Shown here piece by piece: positions 39,259 to 48,139 of a stretch of 64,000 nucleotides of DNA. Within the stretch, counting starts at the first letter, position 1; each line of letters starts with the position of its first letter. The stretch comes from an uncultured Muribaculaceae bacterium (GTDB lineage Bacteria; Bacteroidota; Bacteroidia; Bacteroidales; Muribaculaceae). The notes under the pieces are model-generated. The model was not told the DNA's origin and ran no database searches. It saw only the letters and a program-made list of their open reading frames with translations. The stretch spans positions 1 to 64,000 of the forward strand of contig CAUBWJ010000005.1 of the NCBI GenBank assembly GCA_958439725.1, read 5' to 3'. Both the position numbers and the translations under genes were made by a program.

Positions 39259-40920
39259 TCAGAGAAAGAGAAGCACGAGGAGCTGGGCAATCACCACTCT
39301 GGTGAACATCGAGAGTGGGTAAACCGAAGCGTAGGCAACCGCGGCCTCATCGCCTTTCACACTGTCGGTGGCGTAGGAGAGTGCCATGGGGTTGGCCATG
39401 GCACCGCACACCATGCCCGAGGCGGTGCCGTAGTCGAGGCGTCCCCAGCGCATGGCGCCGAGCAGCATTATTATCGAAGGGACGAGGGTGATGACGAAAC
39501 CGGCGGCTATCCACACCAGACCGTCGGCACGCAGTATGGTGTCGAGGAAGCTTTCTCCAGCTTCGAGGCCGAGGCACGCCAGATAGAGCGACAAGCCTAT
39601 ACCGCGCAGCATCAGATTGGCGCTCTGGGTGGTGTAGGTGATGAGATGGAACGACGGCCCGAAACGCCCTATCAGTATTCCCACCACAATCGGGCCGCCG
39701 GCCAGACCGAGTTTCACGGGAGTGGACATGCCGGGAATAAGGATGGGAATAGACCCGAGCACGAGGCCAACCACCATGCCTATGAATACCGAGGCGAGGT
39801 TGGGATCGCGGAGCTCGTTGACGGAGTTGCCCAGCAGCGCTGCCACTTTGTCCACGTCGGCCGCCAGCCCCACTATGGTCACGCGGTCGCCGAGCTGAAG
39901 CACAAGCTGCGGGTCGGCCAGAAGCCTTACGCCCGAGCGCATCACACGCGATATGTTTATTTCGTAGTTGTTGCGCAGGCGCAGCGACCCGAGACGTTTG
40001 CCGTTGAGTCCGGGCTTGCTCACCACCACCGTTTTCGAAACGAGGTTCTTGTCTATGCGGTTCCAGTTTATATCGGGGCGGTTCCAGTCTTTGTCGGTTT
40101 TCTTGCCGAAGAGCATCATAAGGCGGGGAATGTCCTCCTCGTTTGTAACCACCAGAAGACGGTCTCCTTCCACTATGCGCTGGTCAGGTCCGGGGATTGA
40201 TACTTTGCCGTCGTGCCACACACGCGAAATCACGAATTTGAGATTCAGCATATCGTGTATGTCGCGTATGGTCATTCCGTTTATTCCGGGGTTCACGGCC
40301 TGGAACTCGGCCACGTAAGTGTGGTCGCTGTCGTCGGTGGGATGCGGTTGCATGTCGGAAGGCCGCGCAAACAGTTTCCGCACCACAATCATTGCGAGAA
40401 TCACGCCTACCACGCCCAGGGGGTAGGTCACGGCGCAGCTCAGTGCGGCTCCGCTTGCCGATATTCCCAGCTGCTGGAGCGCCTGCTGTGCGGCACCCAG
40501 AGCGGGAGTGTTGGTGGTGGCTCCGCAAAGCACTCCCACCATGTCGGCCATGCCTATTCCGCATGCCTCTGCTATGCCCACGGCCGTCAGGGTGCCCAGG
40601 GCCACCAGCGCAAGGCCGTACAGGTTGAGCTTCAGGCCGCCCGAACGGAAGGAACTGAAAAAGCCCGGTCCCACTTTCAGGCCGAGTTCGTAGACAAACA
40701 GCACAAGGCCGAAATCCTGCGCGTATTTAAGCATCTGCGGGTCAATGGAGAAACCGAGATGCCCCGCGAGGATACCCATGAAAAACACGAACGTGACGCC
40801 GAGTGACACGCCCCACACACGGATTTTACCGAGTCCGAGACCTATGGCTATGATTACAGACAGCACGCATACCGCCTGCACCGGACCATGGCTGCAAAAT
40901 AGGTTTTCAAACCAGTTCAT
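39259..40920 (-). CDS. AspT/YidE-type transporter with two RCK/TrkA_C domains
   Basis: 553 residues. Two copies of a five-to-six-helix membrane unit (about 10-190 and 380-550) flank two TrkA_C domains (about 205-285 and 290-370). Repeated motifs GVLCGATTNTPALGAAQ and MVCGAMANPMALSYA are the AspT family signature. AspT proteins exchange aspartate and alanine or related anions; most Bacteroidetes members have no tested substrate. The patatin gene follows after 57 bases on the same strand. Confidence 0.92.
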   Translation of the reverse strand: MNWFENLFCSHGPVQAVCVLSVIIAIGLGLGKIRVWGVSLGVTFVFFMGILAGHLGFSIDPQMLKYAQDFGLVLFVYELGLKVGPGFFSSFRSGGLKLNLYGLALVALGTLTAVGIAEACGIGMADMVGVLCGATTNTPALGAAQQALQQLGISASGAALSCAVTYPLGVVGVILAMIVVRKLFARPSDMQPHPTDDSDHTYVAEFQAVNPGINGMTIRDIHDMLNLKFVISRVWHDGKVSIPGPDQRIVEGDRLLVVTNEEDIPRLMMLFGKKTDKDWNRPDINWNRIDKNLVSKTVVVSKPGLNGKRLGSLRLRNNYEINISRVMRSGVRLLADPQLVLQLGDRVTIVGLAADVDKVAALLGNSVNELRDPNLASVFIGMVVGLVLGSIPILIPGMSTPVKLGLAGGPIVVGILIGRFGPSFHLITYTTQSANLMLRGIGLSLYLACLGLEAGESFLDTILRADGLVWIAAGFVITLVPSIIMLLGAMRWGRLDYGTASGMVCGAMANPMALSYATDSVKGDEAAVAYASVYPLSMFTRVVIAQLLVLLFL

Positions 40921-40924
40921 GGGG

Positions 40925-40932
40925 CAAATTTA
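40925..40932 (-). promoter_or_regulatory. -7 promoter element for the AspT-type transporter
   Basis: TAAATTTG on the minus strand, directly ahead of the start at 40920. A start this close suggests a nearly leaderless mRNA. Confidence 0.5.
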
Positions 40933-40944
40933 CTTATTTTTCCA

Positions 40945-40952
40945 TAATTTTG
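40945..40952 (+). promoter_or_regulatory. -7 promoter element for the Lrp-suhB unit
   Basis: TAATTTTG on the plus strand, 22 bases before the Lrp start. Divergent with the AspT promoter only 12 bases away, so Lrp bound here could control both. Confidence 0.55.
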
Positions 40953-40974
40953 CGGTTATTAAAATACAATACTG

Positions 40975-41451
40975 ATGACCCGACCCCAATTCGACCGCCT
41001 CGACTGCCAGATTCTTCATCAGCTTGCCCTGAACGCACGCAAGCCTTTTCTGGAAATAGCGCGTATGTGCAATGTTTCCGGAGCTGCCATCCACCAGAGA
41101 GTGCAGAAACTTCTGGCCTCCGGCGTAATCAAGGGCTTCGAGACGGAAATAAGTCCTGAAGCGCTCGGCTACGATACCTGCGCCTACGTGGGACTGCTGC
41201 TTTCCGATCCTTCGCAGTCCGACGTGGTCACCGAACAGATAGGCCGTATACCGGAAGTGACGGAATGCCATCTCACCACCGGCAAATACGATATAATGCT
41301 GAAAATCTACGCACGCAACAATTCGCATCTTCTGGAGCTGCTCCACGACCGCATCCAGTCCATAGTGCCCGGACGAACCGAAACCCTCATTTCTTTTAAA
41401 GAGGAATTCCGGCGTCAGTTGCCGCTGGACGAAAACTGTAATGCGGAATGA
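40975..41451 (+). CDS. Lrp/AsnC-family transcriptional regulator
   Basis: 158 residues. The helix-turn-helix is at about 8-55 (FLEIARMCNVSGAAIHQRVQ). The RAM ligand domain follows (GYDTCAYVGLLLSD, VTECHLTTGKYDIMLKIYAR), a typical amino-acid-sensing dimer. It probably responds to an amino acid and controls nearby or distant genes. The adjacent divergent AspT-type transporter is a natural candidate target. suhB follows after 14 bases. Confidence 0.93.
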   Translation: MTRPQFDRLDCQILHQLALNARKPFLEIARMCNVSGAAIHQRVQKLLASGVIKGFETEISPEALGYDTCAYVGLLLSDPSQSDVVTEQIGRIPEVTECHLTTGKYDIMLKIYARNNSHLLELLHDRIQSIVPGRTETLISFKEEFRRQLPLDENCNAE

Positions 41452-41465
41452 AATGTTGAAATAAC

Positions 41466-42245
41466 ATGAACACGCAACACGAACTTGACTCCTATCTGCT
41501 CTCGGCCGTGGAATGGGCAAGAGCAGCCGGCCTCGCCCATCTGAGGCATTTCCGTAAAGGCAACCTTGACATCCGAACCAAGCTGAACGATGCCGACATA
41601 GTGACCGTGGCCGACGCCGAGGCCGAACAGGCCGTGATTTCGGGCATACGTGCCATGTATCCTTCCCACGCCATTCTTTCCGAAGAGTCGGGTTCCACCG
41701 GCTCTGAATCGCCGTTCCGCTGGGTGATTGATCCCCTCGACGGTACTACTAATTTCAGCTCGGGGCTGCCGCTCTTCTCGGTGTCGATAGCGCTGGAATA
41801 TGAAGGCGAGACGGTGGTGGGAGTGGTCTACGCTCCTTATCTCGGCGAACTGTTCACGGCGGTGCGCGGCGGCGGAGCGTGGCTCAACGGCGAGCGCATA
41901 AACTGCGCCATAAACGCGGTTCTCGAACGCGCCGTGGTTGCCACCGGCTTCCCGGTTGACAAGAACGTGAACCCCGATAACAACGTGGACAATCTCATCC
42001 GTGTGCTTCCGCGGGTGAGGGGAATGCGCCGCCTCGGCTCCGCGGCAATCGACATCTGCTATGTTGCCGCCGGCTTCCTTGACGCCTACTGGGAGATGAA
42101 CCTCCACCGCTGGGACGTGGCTGCCGGACTGCTCATAGCCGGTGAAGCCGGGGCCCGTTACGAGAGTTTCCGCAGCGACCGAAACGAATCAATAGTAGTT
42201 GCCTCCGCGGCCCTCTTCCCGCAGATTCGCCCCCTTATCGGCTGA
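41466..42245 (+). CDS. suhB: Inositol-1-monophosphatase family protein
   Basis: 259 residues. The metal-binding signature is WVIDPLDGTTNFSSGLP (DPxDGTxNF), with ILSEESG for the Glu ligand and EMNLHRWDVAAGLLIAGEAG (WDxAAG) for the third Asp. The family dephosphorylates inositol phosphate, and other members act on 3'-phosphoadenosine or fructose-1,6-bisphosphate. The E. coli member SuhB also aids rRNA transcription. It is the second gene of the Lrp unit; its 3' end overlaps the convergent membrane-protein gene by 11 bases. Confidence 0.93.
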   Translation: MNTQHELDSYLLSAVEWARAAGLAHLRHFRKGNLDIRTKLNDADIVTVADAEAEQAVISGIRAMYPSHAILSEESGSTGSESPFRWVIDPLDGTTNFSSGLPLFSVSIALEYEGETVVGVVYAPYLGELFTAVRGGGAWLNGERINCAINAVLERAVVATGFPVDKNVNPDNNVDNLIRVLPRVRGMRRLGSAAIDICYVAAGFLDAYWEMNLHRWDVAAGLLIAGEAGARYESFRSDRNESIVVASAALFPQIRPLIG

Positions 42246-44241
42246 CGGCTCCCGCGCGGCTGCCCCTCTTGCCGTCGAGATAAAGCCCTATGCCGCCAAT
42301 TGTTATGATGAGCAGGAGCATGGAGATGAGAGTCAGGTAATCGGACAGAGGAATAATGTCTATAATCAGCAACAGATTGGATATGGTTGAAATCCACAGA
42401 GCGCTCTCAGCCAGTTTGTTGTTATAGCGGTTTACGGGTGCGAGGATGGATTTGTAGAACAAGTTCAGCTGCTTGTTGAGTCCGCTGTCCTCATGGGTCT
42501 TTATGTCGTTTTTGAAGGAGTCGATGTGTATGAGTTCCGAATCTTCAAGGATTGTACGGTCGGAGATTCTGGTCAGATAGTCATGGATTTTCTGTGTAAT
42601 CTCGCTTTCCACAATGAATCCCATCTGTTCCTGAATTGGGCCTAAAATCACTCGGCTCCTAACAATTCCGTCGATAGCCGGGGCATAACCGGTGTGTTTG
42701 CCGGGTTCCGGGCTTTCCATGAAGTTTTCCGTAGGGTGTCTGTAAGCCTGGATGCTTACGATCTGTGTAGTTGGATGGGAACCTAATGTCAACGTATAGA
42801 AAAACTGCAGTTTTATAGCCGTGATTTTTCTTACGCGGTCTTCAAAATAGAACTCCTGCCAGCCATTTGTCGGGCTTATGTTATTGTCGTAGACCGCTTC
42901 CCACTTCCTGTTGTCGGCATCGTCGCTTTCGGAGATAAGAAGGCGGTAAACATATCTGAGGTTGCATGGCTGTTTTTTCTCTGAACCGCAGTTGTCCCAG
43001 AGGAGGAAACGGAGATACGAGATTTCTTCCGGCTTTTTCAGATTCACTTCTATCCATCCGGGGTTTGTTACGGCGTGAAAACCGTTGCTGATGTCATAAT
43101 GTCCGATTTTATCACTGAAAAGGATGCCGAGAGTGTTTTCTTTCCTGGATTCGCCTGCCTCAAAGATGTTTCCCTCCGAGTCGAAGGCCCGTACATTATT
43201 TACAAGAACGTTTCTGTCAGGCTGCGGGGACGCCTCTTCGGTTTTTCTGTTTTTTCCTACCAGCCTTCCTAAGGCATAACTGAACCATGGCCAGGAATTG
43301 AACAGTGTTATCATTAGCGCTCCGACTCCGATAACCCACAGGATTGTATTGGTGGTAAACGTGTTGTGGATTTCGAATATCTCAAACACGGATTTTATGA
43401 AAATCAGCGATAGCGTCACTAACCAGCTGATAAGGTTGGTCTTGCGCTCGTTGATGTAGTTATCTTCGAGAAATTTTACAATATGTGGAGTGATGATGCG
43501 TCTGAACTGGTCGACTTTACCGTCGACTGTATGTACTTCAATGGACCGCTCCACAATCTGGTTTTTCAGGCTTAGATATTCCAGGTCGTTTTCCTTGATT
43601 TTATTCGGGGTTGCCACATCCAGGCGCTGGCTCAGGTTAAGAAGTCGGGCCGAGAGAGGGAGCGCGTCCCTTACCTCGATTTCATTCACGGTCTGAAGTG
43701 TCATTTTCTCTCCCAGCTTCATTTTGTCATGCTCTTTGTCGTAAAGACGCAGTCTCACCACATGGAATCCTGAATTGGCGGGATTATGCATGGCGTGTAT
43801 GCGGAAGTATCGCATCCTTACAGGTTTTCCGAACACGGCCCATTGCCATCCCTTGCGGTATGGCTTGCGGTTTCCGGCGGCTTTGTCACCGTATGGCTCT
43901 TCCGCTTTGGTGGTGTCGTACAGCACCGTCCATGAGATCATATCTTCGGAGCATAACAGACGGAACGCGTAACGGTTACGATAATTTTCATCCTGGTTTG
44001 GCGGGATTACGGTCTTGTTGAGGGAATCGGTGCAGTCATACAGCTTCATGGAGATCTGTTTCACTTCCACCGTTTTTTCAAGATCCACCGTGATGAAGGC
44101 CGGATGGTGGATGCCGAGATAGCCGCCGTTAATGGCGTCGTATTCCAGGTCGTTGCCTTCGGCGGTGAGCTGCTCGGGATGGTTGCAGAATTCCAGTACC
44201 GGTTTTTTAAGCGCTAAATCAACTATTTCTTCCATTGACAT
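42235..44241 (-). CDS. Membrane protein with two discoidin-like domains (unknown function)
   Basis: 668 residues and no signal peptide. Residues about 10-170 and 345-505 are two galactose-binding-like (discoidin, F5/8 type C) domains, each with a coordinate-like end: KGWQWAVFGKPVRMRYFRIHA and NGWQEFYFEDRVRKITAIKL. Between them lie two membrane segments (about 270-290, 299-318), and two more close the protein (about 615-632, 636-655). The first domain, with GIHHPAFITVDLEKTV and MHNPANSGFHVVRLRLYD, resembles the domain in eukaryotic BTBD9-type proteins. The lack of a signal peptide puts the domains probably in the cytosol. I do not know its role. Its lower GC suggests an accessory gene. Confidence 0.75.
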   Translation of the reverse strand: MSMEEIVDLALKKPVLEFCNHPEQLTAEGNDLEYDAINGGYLGIHHPAFITVDLEKTVEVKQISMKLYDCTDSLNKTVIPPNQDENYRNRYAFRLLCSEDMISWTVLYDTTKAEEPYGDKAAGNRKPYRKGWQWAVFGKPVRMRYFRIHAMHNPANSGFHVVRLRLYDKEHDKMKLGEKMTLQTVNEIEVRDALPLSARLLNLSQRLDVATPNKIKENDLEYLSLKNQIVERSIEVHTVDGKVDQFRRIITPHIVKFLEDNYINERKTNLISWLVTLSLIFIKSVFEIFEIHNTFTTNTILWVIGVGALMITLFNSWPWFSYALGRLVGKNRKTEEASPQPDRNVLVNNVRAFDSEGNIFEAGESRKENTLGILFSDKIGHYDISNGFHAVTNPGWIEVNLKKPEEISYLRFLLWDNCGSEKKQPCNLRYVYRLLISESDDADNRKWEAVYDNNISPTNGWQEFYFEDRVRKITAIKLQFFYTLTLGSHPTTQIVSIQAYRHPTENFMESPEPGKHTGYAPAIDGIVRSRVILGPIQEQMGFIVESEITQKIHDYLTRISDRTILEDSELIHIDSFKNDIKTHEDSGLNKQLNLFYKSILAPVNRYNNKLAESALWISTISNLLLIIDIIPLSDYLTLISMLLLIITIGGIGLYLDGKRGSRAGAVSR

Positions 44242-44361
44242 TCCCTTTTGAGTGATAAATAGAAATCCAAATATAGTGATTGTTAGCTTTACTTGCGGAA
44301 TTTCTGCTGTAAAACAGACGATTTTTCAGTGGCAGGGGCCTCCACTCCATGCCAAAAGTGT

Positions 44362-44369
44362 TATATTTG
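44362..44369 (+). promoter_or_regulatory. -7 promoter element for the flippase-NfeD unit
   Basis: TATATTTG on the plus strand, 26 bases before the ATG at 44396. Confidence 0.6.
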
Positions 44370-44395
44370 TCATAGGATAGGAAATTCCTGACGTC

Positions 44396-45469
44396 ATGGC
44401 AAAGACATCCGGCATAATATTGAAGACAATCGCCCCGGTGGTGATAGGCCTGGCTGTGGTGGCGTGGCTTTTCGCGCGCGAGTTCAGCATAGAGGCGTTC
44501 CGCAGCATTCCGCTGGACGGCAATGCCGGCGGTGCGGTGGCTCTTGCCGTGATGTGCGTGGTGGTGCGCCAGTGCGGACTCACATGGCGTTTCCGGCTCC
44601 TCACCCTCGAAAAGCTCACATGGTGGAAATGCCTGAGGGTGTCGCTGCTGTGCGATTTCACCTCGGCCATTACGCCCGGCACTGCCGGAGGGTCGGCCCT
44701 GAGCATGGTGTTTCTGAAATCGGAGGGTGTGCCTCTGGGCCGCGGAACGGCCATCATGCTCATCACCATGCTGCTTGACAATGCTTTCTTCGTTGTGGCG
44801 TGCCCCCTTATTTTCCTGTTTATACCCGGCGGGGAGATTTTTGCGTTCTCGGGAGCGGGCGCGTTCCAGATGGGTGTGCGCACGGCGTTCTGGATAGTCT
44901 ATGGCGGAATATGCGCCGTGTCGCTCTTTCTGGTGTTCGGCATTTTCGTGAATCCCGGAATCATAGGCGGCATGATGCGCTGGGTGTTCCGTCTGCGCTG
45001 GCTCAGGCGGTGGAGGGACGGGGCGGAAAAGTTTACATCCGACATGGCCCTGACCGGCACGACGCTCCGTCACCGTCCGGCTTCGTGGTGGGGACTGGCG
45101 TTCTTAGCCACGGCGCTGACGTGGACGGCGAGATTCTGTGTGGTCAATTCGCTGTTTCTCGCTTTCTCTTACGCCGCTCCGCAGACCATAGTCTTTGCCC
45201 GTCAGTTTGTTGTGTGGACTCTCCTGTTCATCAGTCCTACCCCCGGAGGGAGCGGCCTCAGCGAATGGCTTTTCACGAATTATTACGGCGACCTCCTCGG
45301 GGGCGACCGGTCGGTGGCTCTGGTGCTTGCCGTGTGCTGGAGGCTGCTCACATATTATCTCTTCCTCATAATCGGCGCGTTCATAGTGCCGTCGTGGATA
45401 CGCAAGAGCATCTCACGCTCCGGCTCGTCGGAAACCTCGTCAGAATCATCATCACATATAGAGCAATGA
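44396..45469 (+). CDS. Lysylphosphatidylglycerol-synthase-type flippase-like membrane protein
   Basis: 357 residues with eight or so membrane segments. The signature regions are RLLTLEKLTWWKCLRVSLLC, then FTSAITPGTAGGSALSMVFL, and FISPTPGGSGLSEW, the PGGxG pattern of the LPG_synthase_TM family. It lacks the cytosolic aminoacyl-transferase domain of MprF, so it is a flippase-like protein rather than a lysyl-PG synthase. It may move a lipid or lipid-linked precursor across the inner membrane. Its stop overlaps the NfeD start (ATGA). Confidence 0.9.
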   Translation: MAKTSGIILKTIAPVVIGLAVVAWLFAREFSIEAFRSIPLDGNAGGAVALAVMCVVVRQCGLTWRFRLLTLEKLTWWKCLRVSLLCDFTSAITPGTAGGSALSMVFLKSEGVPLGRGTAIMLITMLLDNAFFVVACPLIFLFIPGGEIFAFSGAGAFQMGVRTAFWIVYGGICAVSLFLVFGIFVNPGIIGGMMRWVFRLRWLRRWRDGAEKFTSDMALTGTTLRHRPASWWGLAFLATALTWTARFCVVNSLFLAFSYAAPQTIVFARQFVVWTLLFISPTPGGSGLSEWLFTNYYGDLLGGDRSVALVLAVCWRLLTYYLFLIIGAFIVPSWIRKSISRSGSSETSSESSSHIEQ

Positions 45470-46866
45470 ATATAAAGAAAAGAATACCGTCACGGTTACT
45501 TGCCGTTATCGCGACCATGCTGTTTGTTGTGGCCGGTGCATGGGAGGCACAGTGCCGTTCGCTTGTGTACCGTCTGCATATCAACGATGAAATAGGCTCG
45601 TCGACCTGGCAGCACACGCGCCGCGCCCTCGAGGAAGCCACGGCCCGCAACGCCGACATATTCCTGCTGCATCTCAATACCTATGGAGGCGAGGTGGGCG
45701 CGGCCGATTCAATGCGCACCGCGCTGCTTCACGCCCCGATGCCTGTGGTGGCTTTTGTGGACAATAACGCAGCTTCGGCCGGTGCGCTGATAGCGTTGGC
45801 ATGCGACTCTGTGTTCATGCGTCCTGACGCTTCGATGGGCGCAGCCACGGTGGTGAGCGGAACCGACGGCACGGCTATGCCCGACAAATACCAGTCGTAT
45901 ATGCGCGCCATAATGCGCGCCACGGCCGAGAGCCACGGCAAGGAGCCCGGGCCTGACTCGACCATGGTGTGGCGCCGCAATCCGCTGATAGCCGAGGCGA
46001 TGGTTGATACCCGCGTGATTGTGCCGGGACTGATTGACAGCACCCGCGTGCTTACCCTGACGGCCGACGAGGCCGTGCGCTGGCATTACGCCGAGGGTAA
46101 GGCCGAGACGATTGACGATGTGCTTGCCAGTCTGGGTATCACGGATTATGATATAGCCACTTTCCGCCCTTCGTGGGTGGACTGGCTGATGGGATTCCTT
46201 ACCAATCCCGCCGTGCAGGGAATGCTGATTATGGTGATTGTGGCCGGAATCTATTTCGAGCTTCAGAGCCCGGGCATGGGATTCCCCTCGATGGCGGCGA
46301 TCATTGCCGCGCTGCTCTATTTCATGCCCATGTATTTGACAGGAATCGTCGACAGCTGGGTGGTGATTGTGTTCTTTGCCGGGGCGGTGCTGCTCTGCCT
46401 GGAGGTGTTTGTGATTCCGGGGTTCGGAGTGGCGGGCATAACGGGCATAGCGGCCATGATTGTGGCCGTGATTGCCGGACTGCTGGAGAATTTCGCGCTC
46501 CCCGCGGGCGGCGAGATAGATCTGGGGGTAGTATGGCGCGCCATGCTCACGTTCTGCTGCGCGCTGGCGCTGGCTGTGGGCGCGATTGCGCTGCTGATGT
46601 CGAAATACGGCTCGCGGCTTGTGGGCCGACGCACTGAACTGACCCACCAGCAGCGTGTGGCCGACGGCTATATAGGCGTGGATACCGCTCCGTCGCGCCT
46701 TGTTGGCCGCGAGGGAGTTGCCGCCACGGCTTTACGCCCTTCGGGCAAGGTGGAGGTGGACGGCGAGCATTACGACGCAGTGGCTCTCGGCGGCTTCATA
46801 GAGGCCGGGAGCAGGGTGAGGATAACGAAGTTTGAGAACGCGCAGCTTTATGTGCGCGGAGATTGA
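45466..46866 (+). CDS. NfeD-like protein with ClpP-class serine protease domain
   Basis: 466 residues from the ATG at 45466; a longer open frame runs back to 44800 only inside the upstream gene. Signal peptide or TM at about 10-28. The ClpP-like domain (about 35-235) includes DIFLLHLNTYGGEVGAADSM and VDNNAASAGALIALACD with a Ser-Ala nucleophile region, typical of NfeD membrane proteases. Four or so TM segments (about 240-390) and a C-terminal OB-fold NfeD domain (GREGVAATALRPSGKVEVDG) follow. It probably cuts or regulates stomatin-type partners in the inner membrane; no stomatin gene is adjacent. Its 3' end overlaps kdtA by 19 bases, convergently. Confidence 0.92.
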   Translation: MNIKKRIPSRLLAVIATMLFVVAGAWEAQCRSLVYRLHINDEIGSSTWQHTRRALEEATARNADIFLLHLNTYGGEVGAADSMRTALLHAPMPVVAFVDNNAASAGALIALACDSVFMRPDASMGAATVVSGTDGTAMPDKYQSYMRAIMRATAESHGKEPGPDSTMVWRRNPLIAEAMVDTRVIVPGLIDSTRVLTLTADEAVRWHYAEGKAETIDDVLASLGITDYDIATFRPSWVDWLMGFLTNPAVQGMLIMVIVAGIYFELQSPGMGFPSMAAIIAALLYFMPMYLTGIVDSWVVIVFFAGAVLLCLEVFVIPGFGVAGITGIAAMIVAVIAGLLENFALPAGGEIDLGVVWRAMLTFCCALALAVGAIALLMSKYGSRLVGRRTELTHQQRVADGYIGVDTAPSRLVGREGVAATALRPSGKVEVDGEHYDAVALGGFIEAGSRVRITKFENAQLYVRGD

Positions 46867-48113
46867 CCGGCGCCGAACACCACGTTGAAAATACGGTCGG
46901 TGGCGCCGATCTGTGAGGCGATGTAGCCCGCGGCTTTCTCTCCGCGGGAGCGCCTCAGGGGCTCGTCGGCCATAAGGGTGTCCATCTCTTTTTCGAATTC
47001 GGCGCGGCTGCCTACGGGAATGCCGCCGCCGAGTGCGGCCATGTCGCGGGCTTCCTTGAATTTGGTATGGTTAGGGCCGTAGACCACCGGCACGCCATAT
47101 ACGGCGGCCTCGTTGATGTTGTGGAGTCCGGCGCCGAAGCCTCCGCCCACGTAAGCCACCGTGGCATAGCGGTAGAGACTCGAGAGCTTGCCGAAGCAGT
47201 CAACTATTATGTGGCGCACATCTGCAGGCACGTCACCCTTTTCAAACCTGGCGTCAAGCTCGGAGAGCAATACGGCACCCGTTCCGAGTTCCGAGCGGAG
47301 TTTCTCCAGCCGGGCTGCATCGAACTCATGGGGGGCGATGATGGTGCGCACCTCGGGATGACGGCGAAGCCAGTCGAGATACACCGCCTCGTCCTGAGGC
47401 CAGGAGCTTCCGGCCACGAATGTGAACGCCGGCTCCTTGAACGCCGCTTCCACCGAGGGGAGGGGAGCGGCGGCGCGGCGTATGTCGGTCACGCGGTCAA
47501 AGCGGGTGTCGCCGGCTACCATGGCATTTTCCACGCCGATGGACCGGAGCATAGCGAGCGAGTCGGCATCCTGCACGAAGATATAGTCGTAGCATTTGAG
47601 CATGCCGCGGAACATCGCGCCCCATTTCTTGAAGAAGGGTTGCGACGGACGGAATATCGACGATATGAGATATGTGGGAATGCCGCGGCGCTGCAGGGCG
47701 TGGAGATAGTTGCCCCAGAATTCGTATTTCACGAATATGGCCATGGCGGGATTCACGGTGTCGAGGAAGTCTCTGACGCGCCCGGGGAGGTCAAACGGGA
47801 GATAGCACACCACGTCGGCCCCCTGATAGTTCTTGCGCACCTCGTAGCCCGAGGGCGAGAAGAATGTGAGGACAATCCCGTAGTCGGGGTAATCGCGGCG
47901 CAGGCGCTCTATCACCGGGCGACCCTGCTCGAATTCGCCGAGTGAGGCTGTGTGTACCCAGATGTATTTCCTGCCCGGCACCAGAGCCTCGCGCAGGCGG
48001 GGAAGGGTCTCGCGCTGGCCGCGTATCATCTTGTCGGCTTTTGGATTGCGTGAGGCCACAAGCCGGGCGGCGAGACTGTACAGACGTATTCCTGTATTAT
48101 ATAATGCGTTCAT
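46848..48113 (-). CDS. kdtA: 3-deoxy-D-manno-octulosonic-acid (Kdo) transferase
   Basis: 421 residues. N-terminal anchor, then IWVHTASLGEFEQGRPVI (acceptor side), IFVKYEFWGNYLHAL and the GT-B donor region VAYVGGGFGAGLHNINEAAV with VVYGPNHTKF. It adds Kdo from CMP-Kdo to lipid IVA at the inner face of the inner membrane, for LPS/LOS. It is read from the same side as gltX, whose stop is 26 bases upstream. Confidence 0.96.
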   Translation of the reverse strand: MNALYNTGIRLYSLAARLVASRNPKADKMIRGQRETLPRLREALVPGRKYIWVHTASLGEFEQGRPVIERLRRDYPDYGIVLTFFSPSGYEVRKNYQGADVVCYLPFDLPGRVRDFLDTVNPAMAIFVKYEFWGNYLHALQRRGIPTYLISSIFRPSQPFFKKWGAMFRGMLKCYDYIFVQDADSLAMLRSIGVENAMVAGDTRFDRVTDIRRAAAPLPSVEAAFKEPAFTFVAGSSWPQDEAVYLDWLRRHPEVRTIIAPHEFDAARLEKLRSELGTGAVLLSELDARFEKGDVPADVRHIIVDCFGKLSSLYRYATVAYVGGGFGAGLHNINEAAVYGVPVVYGPNHTKFKEARDMAALGGGIPVGSRAEFEKEMDTLMADEPLRRSRGEKAAGYIASQIGATDRIFNVVFGAGQSPRT

Positions 48114-48139
48114 CGCGCGGAGTATCGTGTGTTAGCACT

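Noticed and set aside
44800..45465. N-terminal extension of the NfeD-like gene
   Set aside because: It is the shadow frame of the flippase-like gene; the ATG at 45466 gives a signal peptide and a normal ATGA overlap.
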